12,584 nucleotides of DNA from Planctomycetota bacterium (GTDB lineage Bacteria; Planctomycetota; Planctomycetia; Pirellulales; Thermoguttaceae), in the NCBI GenBank assembly GCA_023397045.1, contig JAEWUR010000606.1, forward strand, positions 1-12,584, read 5' to 3'. Position numbers and translations under genes: made by a program. Each line of letters opens with the position of its first letter. Within the stretch, counting starts at the first letter, position 1. Below the pieces are notes generated by a model. That model did no database searches and was not told the origin of the DNA. It saw only the letters and a list, made by a program, of their open reading frames with translations. Below are positions 1 to 7,105 of this stretch, piece after piece.

Positions 1-207
1 AACTGCGGAGGATATTACCAAATCACGGGCCAGTCAGAAAACGTGGCTTCGTATGACGTCGCGATGAGTCGTTATTATCTTAGCTGGTCCTTTGAAGCCT
101 TGAGCCGCTACGATGACATCATGCCCGCCCCGGAACCACCGGCTTCGATACTCCTGGCCGTGGGACTGGTCGGACTGCTGGCCTATGCTGGGCAGAAGCG
201 AAAGTAA
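1..207 (+). CDS. PEP-CTERM exported protein, 3' end only (tandem paralogue of the next gene)
   Basis: Only the last 68 residues are present; the gene runs off the left edge in frame 1 and stops with TAA at 205-207. The tail ends in PAPEP, then a hydrophobic stretch rich in Leu, Val and Gly, then a short basic end (QKRK). This is the PEP-CTERM sorting signal, which anchors an exported protein until an exosortase processes it. The sequence is very like the C terminus of the gene at 325-1635: by eye about 43 of 68 residues are identical, including CGGY, ALSRYDDI and PAPEP. The two are therefore tandem duplicates. A 27-base stretch in the transmembrane part (155-181 and 1583-1609) is identical at the DNA level. 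The catalytic or binding role of the protein cannot be read from this fragment. Confidence is high for PEP-CTERM and low for function. Confidence 0.85.
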   Translation, partial: NCGGYYQITGQSENVASYDVAMSRYYLSWSFEALSRYDDIMPAPEPPASILLAVGLVGLLAYAGQKRK

Positions 208-221
208 CGAAAGCGTAATGC

Positions 222-257
222 GCTGGCGGCTGGGAGCCGCGACCCCCATCCGCCAGC
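222..257. other. Two overlapping hairpins between the PEP-CTERM paralogues
   Basis: Two alternative stems overlap here. An outer 8-base stem pairs 222-229 with 250-257. An inner 6-base stem pairs 226-231 with 235-240 over a GGG loop. They cannot form together. The site is 15 bases after the stop of the first paralogue and 67 bases before the start of the second, so it could be a terminator or attenuator. There is no T-run after it, so a classic intrinsic terminator is not supported. Nothing else is evident in 208-311. Confidence 0.3.
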
Positions 258-324
258 CATGCCTTGCGAACCTGAGAACCCTAGCCACACCCTAAACGAC
301 TGCCACACTTGAAGGATCACGCAA

Positions 325-1635
325 ATGACGATAACACACGCCCGACTCCACAGCTACCGAGATCGGCTTTCCACGACAGCAGCATTCAAAACGGTCGTAT
401 TCGCCGCGCTCGCATGGACGGCATGCTACGCAAGCCAGGCTTGGGCAACATCGCCCGCCATCCAAGGGCTTTCGCGGCTGGCCGATCAGTATGTCGCGAA
501 TCAACTCCCCAGCGGCGCTTGGACGCCCAATTGGACTCCGGAAGGCGCGGCGATTGACGAGTACATGATTTCCTTGACTTCGATCGAGATGTATAAGGCA
601 TACGCGGCCACGGGAAATCAGAACTACAAGACCTATGCGGACCAGGCCTTCGCCTACTATTGCCAGGAGAACACGATCGTTACGGCAGCATTGGCCGCCA
701 TCCAACTGGACAACTGGGCTTACTTCAAACGATATAATCCCCAGTCGACCCAGTACGACGCCCAAATGGCAACCACCTACGACGAATTGATGGGCTACCG
801 GTGGGACAAAGGCAGCTACTTCCGTTGCGGCTATCTGGGCACCGATGGCTTGGACGTGGGCTTTACGTGTGATCTCGCGCTGATTGGAAGAGGGTTATTG
901 GGTTATTACAGAACGACGGGCAACGGCGCAACCCTGCAAGCGGCGCAGGGGCTCGCGCCCTTTTTCGTCACTGAAATGACGCCCTCCGTATTCGACGGCG
1001 CCTGGTCGACGACGCTCGGAAGCTGGGCCGTTGGCTGCACATCCAACACCTTTTGGGAGCACCATCCCAACACGCCCGCGTCGTCCGTCGCCTGGGGAGT
1101 CGGCGCACAGAACGCCATTCAGTATCTCACCGAACTGTATCCGCTGATTGACGACACGGCGTTGAAACAGGAGATCAAGGAGAAATGTGTCGCATCGATG
1201 AAATGGCAATTCGACAATTGCCAGTTCCCGGATGGAGCCGTGGGCATGTGTGCCCAAGACGATAAGTGGGGAGGGATGGCGGCCGCAGCCGTGCAAACGT
1301 TCCTCTGGAACCGCGATACGGAGTTTCTATCGCCGGCCGAAATCCAGGAGTATACGCCGAAGGCACAGGCGGCCGCCGACTGGCTGCTGAGCCTGGTGGC
1401 TACCGATCTCCTGGCTGTGGACACGGCGGCCTGCGGCGGTTATTTCCAAGTCACGGGCCTGACGGAGAACACGACGTCCTTCGATCTGGCGAACAGCCGG
1501 GTTTACCTAAGCTCGGCCTTTGACGCGCTAAGCCGCTACGACGATATCACACCGGCCCCGGAACCATCCGCTCTGATGCTCATGGCCGTGGGACTGGTCG
1601 GACTGCTGGGCTATGTCTGGCGTTATGGCAAATGA
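325..1635 (+). CDS. PEP-CTERM exported protein with predicted alpha/alpha-toroid fold
   Basis: This 436-residue protein starts at ATG 325, preceded by an AAGG ribosome site at 312-315. A signal peptide spans about residues 1-41, with a likely cut after QAWA. The mature part is rich in helices and aromatic residues. Two QxPxG motifs occur, QLPSGAW at residues 60-66 and QFPDGA starting at residue 300. They recall the QW-type turns of alpha/alpha-toroid proteins (terpenoid-cyclase-like or six-hairpin glycosidases and lyases). PAPEP at 410-414, a membrane segment at about 415-431 and a short basic end form a PEP-CTERM signal, so the protein should be exported and handled by an exosortase. It is the second of two tandem copies. 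The DUF1559 gene begins 30 bases downstream. The enzyme activity is not known; a polysaccharide lyase or hydrolase is one possibility. No catalytic residue can be named with confidence. Confidence 0.8.
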   Translation: MTITHARLHSYRDRLSTTAAFKTVVFAALAWTACYASQAWATSPAIQGLSRLADQYVANQLPSGAWTPNWTPEGAAIDEYMISLTSIEMYKAYAATGNQNYKTYADQAFAYYCQENTIVTAALAAIQLDNWAYFKRYNPQSTQYDAQMATTYDELMGYRWDKGSYFRCGYLGTDGLDVGFTCDLALIGRGLLGYYRTTGNGATLQAAQGLAPFFVTEMTPSVFDGAWSTTLGSWAVGCTSNTFWEHHPNTPASSVAWGVGAQNAIQYLTELYPLIDDTALKQEIKEKCVASMKWQFDNCQFPDGAVGMCAQDDKWGGMAAAAVQTFLWNRDTEFLSPAEIQEYTPKAQAAADWLLSLVATDLLAVDTAACGGYFQVTGLTENTTSFDLANSRVYLSSAFDALSRYDDITPAPEPSALMLMAVGLVGLLGYVWRYGK

Positions 1636-1665
1636 GTTGGGCATGAACTAGAATTGAATGAGACA

Positions 1666-2655
1666 ATGGAAACTCGAAAAAACCCCATTTCCGCAATGCT
1701 CTGCTCCAAACCGGCGAAGGCGTTTACGCTCGTTGAGTTGCTTGTGGTCATTACGATCATCGGCATCTTGATCGCGCTGTTGTTGCCGGCGGTGCAGGCC
1801 GCGCGCGAGGCGGCGAGAAACTTGCAGTGCGCCAACAACGTCAAGCAAATCACGTTGGCCGCGCATGGATTGGACGAGAAGAACGGCCGACTTCCGCCTC
1901 TGTGCGTCAACAAGCTTCAGATGAGCCCCTACAAGCCGAATATGTTCTGGCCGGTCGAGGTGCCTGGTCCCTACCAGGGCCACATCGGCGCGACGGTTTT
2001 CTACTGGATGCTCCCGTTCGTCGAACAGCAGGGGCTTTACGACGCCGCCAATCGAGATATCAACACCGTGTTGGGAAGCAAGGTCTTCTATAAGCATTCC
2101 ATCGGCGCGTACCTTTGTCCCGATGAGCAGATGCCGACGGCAGACGGTGCATGCGCGATTGGCGGTATTGCCGACGCGGATGATTGGGCGTACTCCAACT
2201 ACGGGGCAAACTACTATGTCTTTGGTTCGCCGGTGGCCAACACCACCGAAGGAACCACGGCACTGGGCGACATCCGCGATGGCACCAGCAATACCGTCCT
2301 GTTCGCCGAGCGCTACGGCGCCTGCAATCCCATCGCCACGGGCGACATGGACGAACCCAACTGGCGGGCGAATCTTTGGGCCGATCCGAATGAAGCCTGG
2401 CGACCCACGTTCTGCTACGGAAACTACCCTGGGGGATTCGTAATGACCGGCGGAAAGTGGCCCGCGTGTCCGATGCACCAGATTCGCCCCGATGTGGCCG
2501 GCGGATGCGATCCGATGCGACCGCAATCGCCGCATCCCGCCGGGATCAACGTTGGGATTGCCGATGGCAGCGTCCGCTGCCTGGGCGGGCACATGGCGGC
2601 CGACATCTGGGCCGCGTTGTGCGATCCACAGGATGGAAAATACGTAGACTATTGA
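1666..2655 (+). CDS. DUF1559 domain pseudopilin-like protein with H-X9-DG motif
   Basis: This is a 329-residue protein from ATG 1666. A TTG at 1654 would add four residues, and neither start has a strong ribosome site. The N terminus has a type IV prepilin signal: a short basic leader, then F20-TLVELLVVI with Glu at mature position 5, followed by LLPAVQAAREAAR. A prepilin peptidase would cut before Phe20. The residue before the cut is Ala19 rather than the usual Gly, a tolerated but less common variant. The C-terminal part has the H-X9-DG motif (His290, Asp300-Gly301) typical of the large planctomycete DUF1559 family. These proteins probably form pseudopilus-like or surface structures, but their role is not established. 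The gene is 30 bases after the PEP-CTERM gene and 12 bases before the lipoprotein gene, so co-transcription is likely. Confidence in the family is very high. Confidence 0.95.
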   Translation: METRKNPISAMLCSKPAKAFTLVELLVVITIIGILIALLLPAVQAAREAARNLQCANNVKQITLAAHGLDEKNGRLPPLCVNKLQMSPYKPNMFWPVEVPGPYQGHIGATVFYWMLPFVEQQGLYDAANRDINTVLGSKVFYKHSIGAYLCPDEQMPTADGACAIGGIADADDWAYSNYGANYYVFGSPVANTTEGTTALGDIRDGTSNTVLFAERYGACNPIATGDMDEPNWRANLWADPNEAWRPTFCYGNYPGGFVMTGGKWPACPMHQIRPDVAGGCDPMRPQSPHPAGINVGIADGSVRCLGGHMAADIWAALCDPQDGKYVDY

Positions 2656-2667
2656 CAACCAACAACC

Positions 2668-3090
2668 ATGAATAAACGACTTTGCCGTGTGTTGATTCCG
2701 TGTAATTACCGATCGATCGCCGCAGGCGTGCTGATGCTGCTGGGCGTGGCTGGATGCGGTTATCGCCCGGATCCGCTTCCGCAGACGTCTCCCGTCCACG
2801 GCAAGGTGACCAACGCGGCCAACGAGCCTGTGACCGGCGGCATGGTTACATTCGAGCCGGAAAGCGATCCGTCGGTATTCACCGTCGGCGCGATCCAAGG
2901 CGACGGCTCCTACACGCTCACAACGTCGCGCAGCGGACTCAAGTCCCCGGGCGCCGTGGTTGGCGCAAATCGCGTTATCGTGGATCTTCCTTTTTCTCCC
3001 GGTCAGGCGCCCTCGCCGCGTTGTGTGCTGGAAAAGCCCGTTATCGTCGAGCCGGGCGAGAATGAGATTCCACTGAAGCTCCTTCGATAG
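2668..3090 (+). CDS. Small lipoprotein with carboxypeptidase regulatory-like (transthyretin-like) domain
   Basis: This 140-residue protein starts at ATG 2668. The signal peptide ends in the lipobox V27-A28-G29-C30, so Cys30 should be lipidated and the protein membrane-anchored. Positively charged residues precede the hydrophobic stretch. After it, PVHGKVTNAANEPVTGGMV followed by TFEPE begins a small beta-sandwich of the carboxypeptidase regulatory-like type. GDGSYTL and a closing EIPLKL strand fit the same fold. Planctomycetes often encode such lipoproteins directly after a DUF1559 gene, and here the gap is only 12 bases. The two products may act together at the cell envelope, which is inference. 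No clear Shine-Dalgarno sequence precedes the start, so translation may be coupled to the upstream gene. No catalytic residues are expected in this family. Confidence 0.88.
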   Translation: MNKRLCRVLIPCNYRSIAAGVLMLLGVAGCGYRPDPLPQTSPVHGKVTNAANEPVTGGMVTFEPESDPSVFTVGAIQGDGSYTLTTSRSGLKSPGAVVGANRVIVDLPFSPGQAPSPRCVLEKPVIVEPGENEIPLKLLR

Positions 3091-3142
3091 TCAACGGCGA
3101 TTCGTCATCGAGATATTCAACCAAGAGCCTGACGGAACAGTA

Positions 3143-4225
3143 ATGCTACTTGACCTGCCTATCGAACCCGACTTCGAGGAATTCTCTCGTTGTATCCTGC
3201 ATCGGCGTGAACCCGATCGGGTCCATTATGCCGAACTTCTGCTTGACGAGGAGGTGATCGTTCGCGTGGCCGAGCGATTTGATCTGCCATGTCGGCGATA
3301 TGACGTAACGGATCTTGTCGAGCGAGCCAAACGCGATATGGAGGTCTATCGTTTCCTCGGCTACGACATCTTTCCCGTGACGCTGTCGGGCTTCGCGTTT
3401 CCGATCGATTGGATATCGTCGGATACCGGCGCGACAAAACGGACGTGGATCGAGGAACATGCCGGCCCGATCCGCTCGTGGGAAGATTTCGAGCGGTATC
3501 CCTGGCCGCGGTTGGAAAACGTCGACACGCGGCCGTTGGAGTGGCTCGACCGCAATCTGCCCGACAACATGAAGGCCTACTGTTGGAACGATCAGGTATT
3601 CGAGCGGCTTTTCGGGCTTTTTGGCTACGAGAGCCTCTGTTTGAAGCTCTACGACGACAGGGCGTTGGTCGACGCGGTGGCGCAACGTGCCGGCGAGCTG
3701 TGCGTCGGATTCACCAAGCTCCTGTGCCAGTTTTCGTCCATCGGAGTGATCTGGGACAGCGACGACCTCGGTTTCCGCTCGCAAACGCTCTTGCCGCCGG
3801 ACATTCTCAACGAATTGGTGTTGCCTTGGCATGCGAAGTCGGCCGAAATCGCGCATCAACACGAGAAGCTCTACTTCCTGCACTCGTGCGGCAACGTCAA
3901 CGTGCTCATGGAAGACCTGATTACCACGGTCCGTATCGACGCCAAGCATTCCTTCGAGGATGCGATCATGCCCGTGACCGAGGCGTTCAAAAAATACGGG
4001 CGGCGGATCGGAATTCTCGGCGGTCTGGACGTGGATTTCCTTTGTCGCGCGACGCCGGCTCAAATTCGCCAGCGCGTTCGGGACGTTTTGGATGCGTGCC
4101 ACGAGAGCGGCGGCTATGTCCTTGGCTCCGGCAACTCGATCCCCAACTACATGCCGCTGGAAAACTACCTGACGATGCTCGACGAAGGGCGAAGATATGG
4201 CAGGACGCCCGTTAAACGGGCGTGA
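3143..4225 (+). CDS. Uroporphyrinogen decarboxylase / MtaA-like methyltransferase family protein
   Basis: This is a 360-residue cytosolic protein from ATG 3143, with no signal peptide. It has the URO-D superfamily pattern: an N-terminal EFSRCILHRREPDRV region, a central TIM barrel, LHSCGNV at 246-252, and a C-terminal GSGNSIPNYMPLENYL block. In corrinoid methyltransferases such as MtaA, an H-x-C pair and a later Cys bind zinc and activate a thiol. Here His247 and Cys249 fit, but the later position appears to be Asn331. True heme-pathway HemE is less likely because of this H-x-C motif and the gene context. It may act in methyl transfer or demethylation; the substrate is unknown. The gene follows the lipoprotein by 52 bases, with a modest GGAA ribosome site. 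The last seven codons and the stop lie in a palindrome (4205-4223), so the C-terminal tail may come from that element. Confidence 0.88.
   Translation: MLLDLPIEPDFEEFSRCILHRREPDRVHYAELLLDEEVIVRVAERFDLPCRRYDVTDLVERAKRDMEVYRFLGYDIFPVTLSGFAFPIDWISSDTGATKRTWIEEHAGPIRSWEDFERYPWPRLENVDTRPLEWLDRNLPDNMKAYCWNDQVFERLFGLFGYESLCLKLYDDRALVDAVAQRAGELCVGFTKLLCQFSSIGVIWDSDDLGFRSQTLLPPDILNELVLPWHAKSAEIAHQHEKLYFLHSCGNVNVLMEDLITTVRIDAKHSFEDAIMPVTEAFKKYGRRIGILGGLDVDFLCRATPAQIRQRVRDVLDACHESGGYVLGSGNSIPNYMPLENYLTMLDEGRRYGRTPVKRA
4205..4223. repeat. Palindrome overlapping the 3' end of the URO-D-like gene
   Basis: A perfect 9-base inverted repeat (4205-4213 with 4215-4223) around a single base covers the last codons and the first base of the stop codon of the URO-D-like gene. 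It is the first of a series of short palindromes that continues to 4500. A hairpin here could act in 3'-end processing or termination, but no T-run follows. The element could also have been inserted at the gene end and supplied the stop. Confidence 0.6.
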
Positions 4226-4277
4226 CAAGGACAAATCCGCAAGAACACACGAACAGGAGCGGCGACCTAAAGCACGG

Positions 4278-4434
4278 GCCTAATACCGCCTTCGGCGGAC
4301 AATGCTCGTGAACGAGTATTTCGAGAACGGGCCTAGGCAGGATGTTTGCGCCGTGCGGTGGAAGATGACAACCGAAGCGTTTTGTCCGACGAAGGGCCGT
4401 TTACGGCCTTTGTCCGCCGCAGGCGGTATTAGGC
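4278..4434. repeat. 25-base-arm inverted repeat flanking about 107 bases
   Basis: The arm at 4278-4302 is complementary to 4410-4434 at 24 of 25 positions. Each arm also contains a smaller hairpin of its own (4286-4298 on the left: CCGCC, TTC, GGCGG). The enclosed stretch has a further small hairpin at 4305-4316 and a 9-base near-palindrome at 4392-4411. A 9-base direct repeat, ACGGGCCTA, occurs at 4274-4282 and 4327-4335. No protein-coding gene is convincing in this gap (4226-4540). The arrangement resembles a MITE-like or REP-like element, but no transposase, target-site duplication or known family was recognised. Confidence 0.65.
4392..4411. repeat. Short palindrome with TTT-type loop
   Basis: AAGGGCCGT at 4392-4400 pairs with 4403-4411 around a two-base TT loop. 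One of the nine pairs is a G-T wobble, and the core GGCCGT/ACGGCC is perfect. The CGT-TT-ACG centre is shared with the palindrome at 4485-4500 and nearly with the one at 4433-4453, which suggests a repeated design rather than chance. Confidence 0.5.
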
Positions 4435-4453
4435 ACGGCGTTTTACGCCGTGC
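4433..4453. repeat. Perfect 9-base-stem hairpin
   Basis: GCACGGCGT at 4433-4441 pairs perfectly with 4445-4453 across a TTT loop. It overlaps the end of the right arm of the larger inverted repeat by two bases. It lies about 90 bases before the start of the first glycosidase-like gene, so it could sit in its leader RNA. No T-run follows, so it is not a clear terminator. Confidence 0.6.
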
Positions 4454-4468
4454 AAATCGGGAGGCATC

Positions 4469-4500
4469 GACTGTTTTTCAGTCTGTCCCGTTTACGGGAC
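4469..4500. repeat. Two adjacent small hairpins before the first glycosidase-like gene
   Basis: GACTG at 4469-4473 pairs with 4479-4483 over five T bases. Directly after, GTCCCGT at 4485-4491 pairs perfectly with 4494-4500 over TT. The second ends 40 bases before the start codon at 4541 and 25 bases before the ribosome site. They could influence translation or mRNA stability, or simply be the last units of the palindrome cluster. Confidence 0.5.
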
Positions 4501-4540
4501 TCATGTCAGAACTGGCTACTTGTTTGGGAAGGTGTACGCC

Positions 4541-6862
4541 ATGAATCGAAACGTCGGAACGCGGATGTTCGCCGTTTTTCTCGTTGCGTGTTGCGCCGCG
4601 AGCACGGTCAGCCCACTGTCGGCCGAAAACCCGCCCGCATCGCCGCTGTTCGAGCATTTCCCCAGCCGGATGCACGCCTTTGTCTGGCGCAATTGGCATG
4701 CGGTCGAGGTCGAGCAAATCGCGAAGGTGTTGGGCACCTCGGTTGAGAACGTCACGGCCATTGCCGAGTCGATGGGCCTGCCGCCGGCGATTTCCATTCC
4801 ACCGCAGCAGAAGATGCAAGGCTACTTCTGGATGACCCTATGCCGGCGCAACTGGCATTTGCTGCCCGAAGACCAAATGGCGCTTCTGTTGGATACAAGC
4901 TGGGATAACCTGAAACATTTTCTGCTGGTCGAAGAGTCGGCGAATTGGACCATCCTCGGCCTGGGCAAGCCTGCGGCCGAGCCGCTGCGATACGAACCGC
5001 CGACCGCCGAACAGGAACAACGCGCGGCGGAAATCAAACGCATGGTCGAACGCAAGTTTGGCGTCGAGATCCGCCAGCCAGGCGAACCGCGATTCGCCTT
5101 CATGGAGCGGCTGAGCTCCCCGAATCCTTCGCCGGGCGCTGTTCGCACTCGAACCGAGGCCATCCCCAGCCCGCGAATCATCTGCTCGTACCTAGGCATC
5201 TATGGCGATCCACTGCTCGACCCCGACATCGGCATCTATCCCGACGGCTTGCTCCAACGTTACGCCGACTTGGGCATCAACGGCGTCTGGCTGTACGGCG
5301 TGTTGCATCAGTTCGCGCCGGGCGGCGAGTCATTTCCCGAATTCGGAGCCGGCCATGAGCGGCGACTCGCCAATCTCCGAACGCTGGTTGCACGCGCGAA
5401 GAAATACGGCATCGGCGTCTATCTCTACTTCAACGAACCGCGTGCCATGCCGGAGGCCTTTTTCCAGAACCGGCCTGAAATGGCCGGCGCCCGCGAGCCA
5501 GCATTGACCGCCCTGTGTACCTCGCAACCTGCCGTCCGGCAATGGATGGGCGATGCGATGGCGCATGTCTTCCGCGAAGTGCCGGATCTGGCCGGCGCGC
5601 TGACGATCAGCGCCTCGGAGAATCTCACCAACTGTGCCTCGCACGGGAACAAGGCCGGCTGTCCTCGATGCAAGGACCGAAGCGTCGCCGATCTCATCAC
5701 GGAAGTGAACACCGTAATCGAGGAGGGCATGCGCCGCGGCAATCCGAAGGCCAAAATGATCGTTTGGGATTGGGGTTGGCCCGACTCGGCCGGAGACATT
5801 ATTGCCCGGCTGCCCAAGGACGTGTCGCTGTTGTCGGTCAGCGAATGGTCGAAGCCGTTGCAGCGAGGAGGCGTTTCGACGACGCTAAGCGAATACTCGC
5901 TTTCTGCCGTAGGCCCCGGCCCTCGCGCCCTCGATCACTGGAAGGTGGCCGGCGAAAACGGGCTTCAGGTGGCCGCCAAGGTCCAGATAAACACGTCCTG
6001 GGAGCTTGCATCGCTGCCGTATTTGCCGGTGATGGACCTCGTGGCGGAGCATTGCAGCAACCTCGCGTCGATCGGCGTCGACGGGATGATGCTCAACTGG
6101 ACCTTGGGCGGGTATCCTTCGCCCAATCTGGAAGTCGCCGACTGCTTCGCGCAGAAGCCGATGCCAACCGCGGCAGCCGTCTTGGACAAAGTAGCCCAAA
6201 AACGTTTTGGTACCGAGGGAGCGCCCTATGCAAGGAAGGCCTGGACCACTTTCAGCACCGCGTTCGGCGAGTATCCTTTGCATCAATCGGTCTTGTATCT
6301 CGCGCCGGTGCAGCTTGGACCGGCCAATCTGCTCTACCGCCGACCGACCGGCTTGCACGCGACGATGGTCGGATTCCCCTTCGATGACTTGACGAGTTGG
6401 CGAGGACCCTATCCACCGGAAGTCTTCGCGAGCCAGATGGAGAAGGTCGCCTCAGGCTGGAAGCAGGGGCTCTCGCCGCTGCGCATGGCCGTCGAACGGA
6501 CTGCGCCCGAAAATCGAGCGGACGCGGAGGCCGAACTACTGTTTGCCCGGGCCGCTGAACTGTACTTCCGCAGCGTGGCCAACCAGACTCGGTTCGTGTT
6601 GACTCGCGATGCGCTGGCCAACGCGACTTCTCCTTTGCCGCCTGAGCAGCGCCGCCAACATCTGATCGAACTGCGACGGATCGTTCGCGACGAAATGTCC
6701 GTGTCGGTCGAGATGTATACCTTGGCACGGGACAATTCGTGCGTTGGCTACGAGGCCGCAAGCCAGTATTTCTACTTGCCCTTGGATCTGGTGGAAAAGG
6801 TGTTTTGCTGTCAACAGATCCTGAATGAATGCCAGGGGCAACTCGCCGAGAAGTTGAAATAG
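4541..6862 (+). CDS. Secreted glycoside-hydrolase-like protein, first tandem copy
   Basis: ATG 4541 was chosen because GGGAAGG at 4526-4532 sits eight bases upstream and a signal peptide (about residues 1-28, ending PLSA) follows at once; a TTG at 4520 is less likely. The product is 773 residues. After the signal come two copies of a helical motif centred on RNW (residues 50-52 and 103-105), each followed by an L.TS.(E/D)N turn. From about residue 185 a predicted TIM barrel begins (SYLGIYGDP, LGINGVWL, KKYGIGVYLYFNEPR). Candidate active-site or structural residues shared with the paralogue are E360 in SENLTNC, the C374-x-x-C377 pair, D410 in WDWGW, E435 in SEW and NWTLGGYPSPN at 519-529. The E/CxxC arrangement recalls GH20-like or DUF4838-type secreted hydrolases. 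A helical C terminus follows. The role in glycan breakdown is inferred; substrate and exact family are unknown. Confidence 0.82.
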   Translation: MNRNVGTRMFAVFLVACCAASTVSPLSAENPPASPLFEHFPSRMHAFVWRNWHAVEVEQIAKVLGTSVENVTAIAESMGLPPAISIPPQQKMQGYFWMTLCRRNWHLLPEDQMALLLDTSWDNLKHFLLVEESANWTILGLGKPAAEPLRYEPPTAEQEQRAAEIKRMVERKFGVEIRQPGEPRFAFMERLSSPNPSPGAVRTRTEAIPSPRIICSYLGIYGDPLLDPDIGIYPDGLLQRYADLGINGVWLYGVLHQFAPGGESFPEFGAGHERRLANLRTLVARAKKYGIGVYLYFNEPRAMPEAFFQNRPEMAGAREPALTALCTSQPAVRQWMGDAMAHVFREVPDLAGALTISASENLTNCASHGNKAGCPRCKDRSVADLITEVNTVIEEGMRRGNPKAKMIVWDWGWPDSAGDIIARLPKDVSLLSVSEWSKPLQRGGVSTTLSEYSLSAVGPGPRALDHWKVAGENGLQVAAKVQINTSWELASLPYLPVMDLVAEHCSNLASIGVDGMMLNWTLGGYPSPNLEVADCFAQKPMPTAAAVLDKVAQKRFGTEGAPYARKAWTTFSTAFGEYPLHQSVLYLAPVQLGPANLLYRRPTGLHATMVGFPFDDLTSWRGPYPPEVFASQMEKVASGWKQGLSPLRMAVERTAPENRADAEAELLFARAAELYFRSVANQTRFVLTRDALANATSPLPPEQRRQHLIELRRIVRDEMSVSVEMYTLARDNSCVGYEAASQYFYLPLDLVEKVFCCQQILNECQGQLAEKLK

Positions 6863-6961
6863 TTTATTGATACTCAGGTAAATAATGTCGGGTGGTTCAT
6901 GGCCGAAAACTCCTGTTCACCGGCCTCCCGTTGGTCGGCCTCCCCGCATTTCTTTTCTGAG

Positions 6962-6975
6962 ACCCAATATTGGGT
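6962..6975. repeat. 14-base perfect palindrome
   Basis: ACCCAATATTGGGT is a perfect self-complementary 14-mer in the gap between the two paralogues, 11 bases before the longer inverted repeat. A palindrome of this form could be an operator for a dimeric regulator, but no promoter was seen beside it. It may also belong to the same repeat element as 6986-7058. Confidence 0.4.
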
Positions 6976-6985
6976 GTCGGGAAAG

Positions 6986-7058
6986 CACGTAGGGTCCGCC
7001 TCGCGGATCACGAATAACTGAAAAAACCGCATTTGGTCCGCGGGGCGGACCCTACGTG
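6986..7058. repeat. Inverted repeat with 25-base arms between the tandem paralogues
   Basis: The arm at 6986-7010 is complementary to 7034-7058 at 23 of 25 positions. Both mismatches would be G-U pairs in a plus-strand RNA, so a transcript could form an uninterrupted 25-pair stem with a 23-base loop containing an A-run. Each arm also holds a smaller GGTCCGC-type hairpin. It ends 47 bases before the start codon of the second paralogue. This looks like a MITE-like or REP-like dispersed repeat, although only one copy is in the window. It could act as a terminator for the upstream gene or stabilise mRNA ends. The rest of the 6863-7105 gap holds no convincing gene. Confidence 0.7.
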
Positions 7059-7105
7059 GGTTGCGGCGCCAGAAGGACTTCGCGCAACGAATGGGAGCAA
7101 CAACC

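Noticed and set aside
1648..2898. Minus-strand open frame of 416 codons opposite the DUF1559 and lipoprotein genes
   Set aside because: It is a shadow of two well-recognised plus-strand genes, has an Arg/Gly/Val-rich composition typical of antisense GC-rich frames and shows no domain or signal.
3143..4225. Heme-pathway uroporphyrinogen decarboxylase HemE
   Set aside because: The H-S-C-G motif and the C-terminal block are those of the broad URO-D/MtaA-like group, and no other heme genes are nearby.
3146..4234. Minus-strand open frame of 362 codons opposite the URO-D-like gene
   Set aside because: It mirrors almost exactly the plus-strand gene, which has clear family motifs; the antisense product has no recognisable feature.
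4274..4500. CRISPR array
   Set aside because: The repeats are short palindromes of different sequence with unequal spacing; no constant direct repeat with spacers and no cas gene.
4302..4544. 80-codon plus-strand frame in the palindrome region
   Set aside because: It consists of translated hairpin sequence, lacks a ribosome site and runs into the signal peptide of the next gene.
7061..7105. Earlier TTG or ATG starts for the second paralogue
   Set aside because: ATG 7106 has a well-placed GGGAG and is followed directly by a normal signal peptide; the earlier starts would put extra residues before it and TTG 7061 lies beside the inverted repeat.
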